6,709 nucleotides of DNA, taken from an uncultured Collinsella sp. (GTDB lineage: Bacteria; Actinomycetota; Coriobacteriia; Coriobacteriales; Coriobacteriaceae). Shown piece by piece: positions 6,327 through 6,709 of this stretch. Position numbers and translations under genes: made by a program. The DNA is taken from contig CABTZA010000100.1 of the NCBI GenBank assembly GCA_902489225.1, positions 1 through 6,709 of the forward strand. Reading direction: 5' to 3'. How positions within the stretch are numbered: position 1 is the stretch's first letter; every line of letters starts with the position of its first letter. A model generated the notes under the pieces. That model had not been told where the DNA came from. It did not search any database and saw only the letters and a program-made list of their open reading frames with translations.

Positions 6327-6709
6327 TACGCCTCCGGCACCTGACCAGTAGCCAAGATCTGCTCGAGTGCGTCCTCGTCCAGCACGGGTACGCCCAGCTG
6401 CTCGGCTTTGGTGAGCTTGGAGCCCGCTTTGGGGCCGGCGACCAGATAGCTCGTCTTCTTTGAAACACTGCCCGAAACCTTGGCACCAAGCACCTTGAGC
6501 GCCGCGCCCGCCTCGTCGCGCGTGCGATTGACAAGCGTGCCGGTAAGCACGAAGGTCAGGCCCGCGAGTGGTTGTGCGTCGGCGAGCTCGCCCGCCACGC
6601 CAGCGTCGGCTGCGGCTTGCGCGTGTGCAGCGCCCAGGTCGACTTCGAGCGACAGGCCCGCTTGGCGCAGACGTTCCAGTACGGCAAGGTTCTCGGGCAC
6701 GGCCAGGAA
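6326..6709 (-). CDS. ligA: NAD-dependent DNA ligase LigA, C-terminal BRCT part (cut by right window edge)
   Basis: The last 127 residues of LigA, which seals DNA nicks with NAD+ in replication and repair. The frame is open through the right edge. It begins FLAVPENLAVLERLRQAG, matching the segment that follows the helix-hairpin-helix domain in LigA ('F-F-x-x-x-x-N-x-x-x-x-x-x-L-R-x-A-G'). A BRCT domain follows (visible residues about 48-120), with the typical LTFVLTGTL (51-59), RDEAGAALKVLGAKVSGSVSK (64-84 region), the TSYLVAG strand and AGSKLTKAEQLGVPVLDE (95-112). The Ala-rich linker between the two (about residues 21-48) seems longer than in most LigA proteins. A GTG at 6700 could look like a start but lies inside the conserved segment, so it is not used as one. 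The adenylation and OB domains would lie outside the window. The stop TAA (6328-6326) overlaps the start of the small downstream gene. Confidence 0.93.
   Translation of the reverse strand, partial: FLAVPENLAVLERLRQAGLSLEVDLGAAHAQAAADAGVAGELADAQPLAGLTFVLTGTLVNRTRDEAGAALKVLGAKVSGSVSKKTSYLVAGPKAGSKLTKAEQLGVPVLDEDALEQILATGQVPEA

Noticed and set aside
5807..6463. A 218-codon plus-strand frame from inside the MATE gene into the ligA end
   Set aside because: It overlaps the MATE C-terminus, the small gene and ligA in the wrong frame or strand, and its Arg/Ser/Pro-rich product has no recognisable content.

Overview
The window looks like chromosomal DNA from a high-GC, anaerobic gut actinobacterium of the Coriobacteriia, most likely Collinsella or a close relative. 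This is an inference from three things: strongly G/C-biased third codon positions, recalled resemblance of several proteins to Coriobacteriia families, and the mix of an export cassette with ligA. No taxon marker is complete in the window, so the genus is only a suggestion.

Layout, left to right. (1) Positions 1-519, minus strand: the N-terminal 173 codons of a hypothetical protein that runs off the left edge. (2) Positions 520-733: a 214-base gap holding an unusually long, nearly perfect hairpin (621-685). On the minus strand a T-run follows it, so it probably ends the ABC operon transcript. (3) Positions 734-4454, minus strand: two overlapping genes for the half-transporters of a heterodimeric ABC exporter. 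The first (2625-4454) has a degenerate ATPase site. The second (734-2632) has the catalytic residues but an altered signature motif. (4) Positions 4455-4713: a divergent control region. It holds a good sigma70-type promoter for the ABC operon (minus strand), a MerR-type promoter/operator for the next gene (plus strand), and short repeats between them. (5) Positions 4714-6060, plus strand: a complete MATE-family efflux protein. (6) Positions 6061-6155: a short stretch that reads like the last 30 codons of a GyrI-like/MerR-type regulator, probably a deletion remnant. (7) Positions 6147-6326, minus strand: a 59-codon small gene whose start overlaps the ligA stop. (8) Positions 6326-6709, minus strand: the C-terminal BRCT part of NAD-dependent DNA ligase LigA, cut by the right edge.

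The core of the window is an efflux locus. A two-gene ABC exporter and a MATE antiporter are transcribed divergently from a shared 259-base region. The MATE promoter has a dyad between its -35 and -10 regions, as in MerR-activated drug-efflux promoters, and the only trace of a possible regulator is the tail downstream of the MATE gene. The cognate regulator may therefore have been lost, or may be encoded elsewhere. I see no CRISPR array, tRNA, rRNA, insertion sequence or clearly new enzymatic system. The least explained elements are the long hairpin, the ligA-coupled small ORF, the regulator remnant and the partial left-edge gene.
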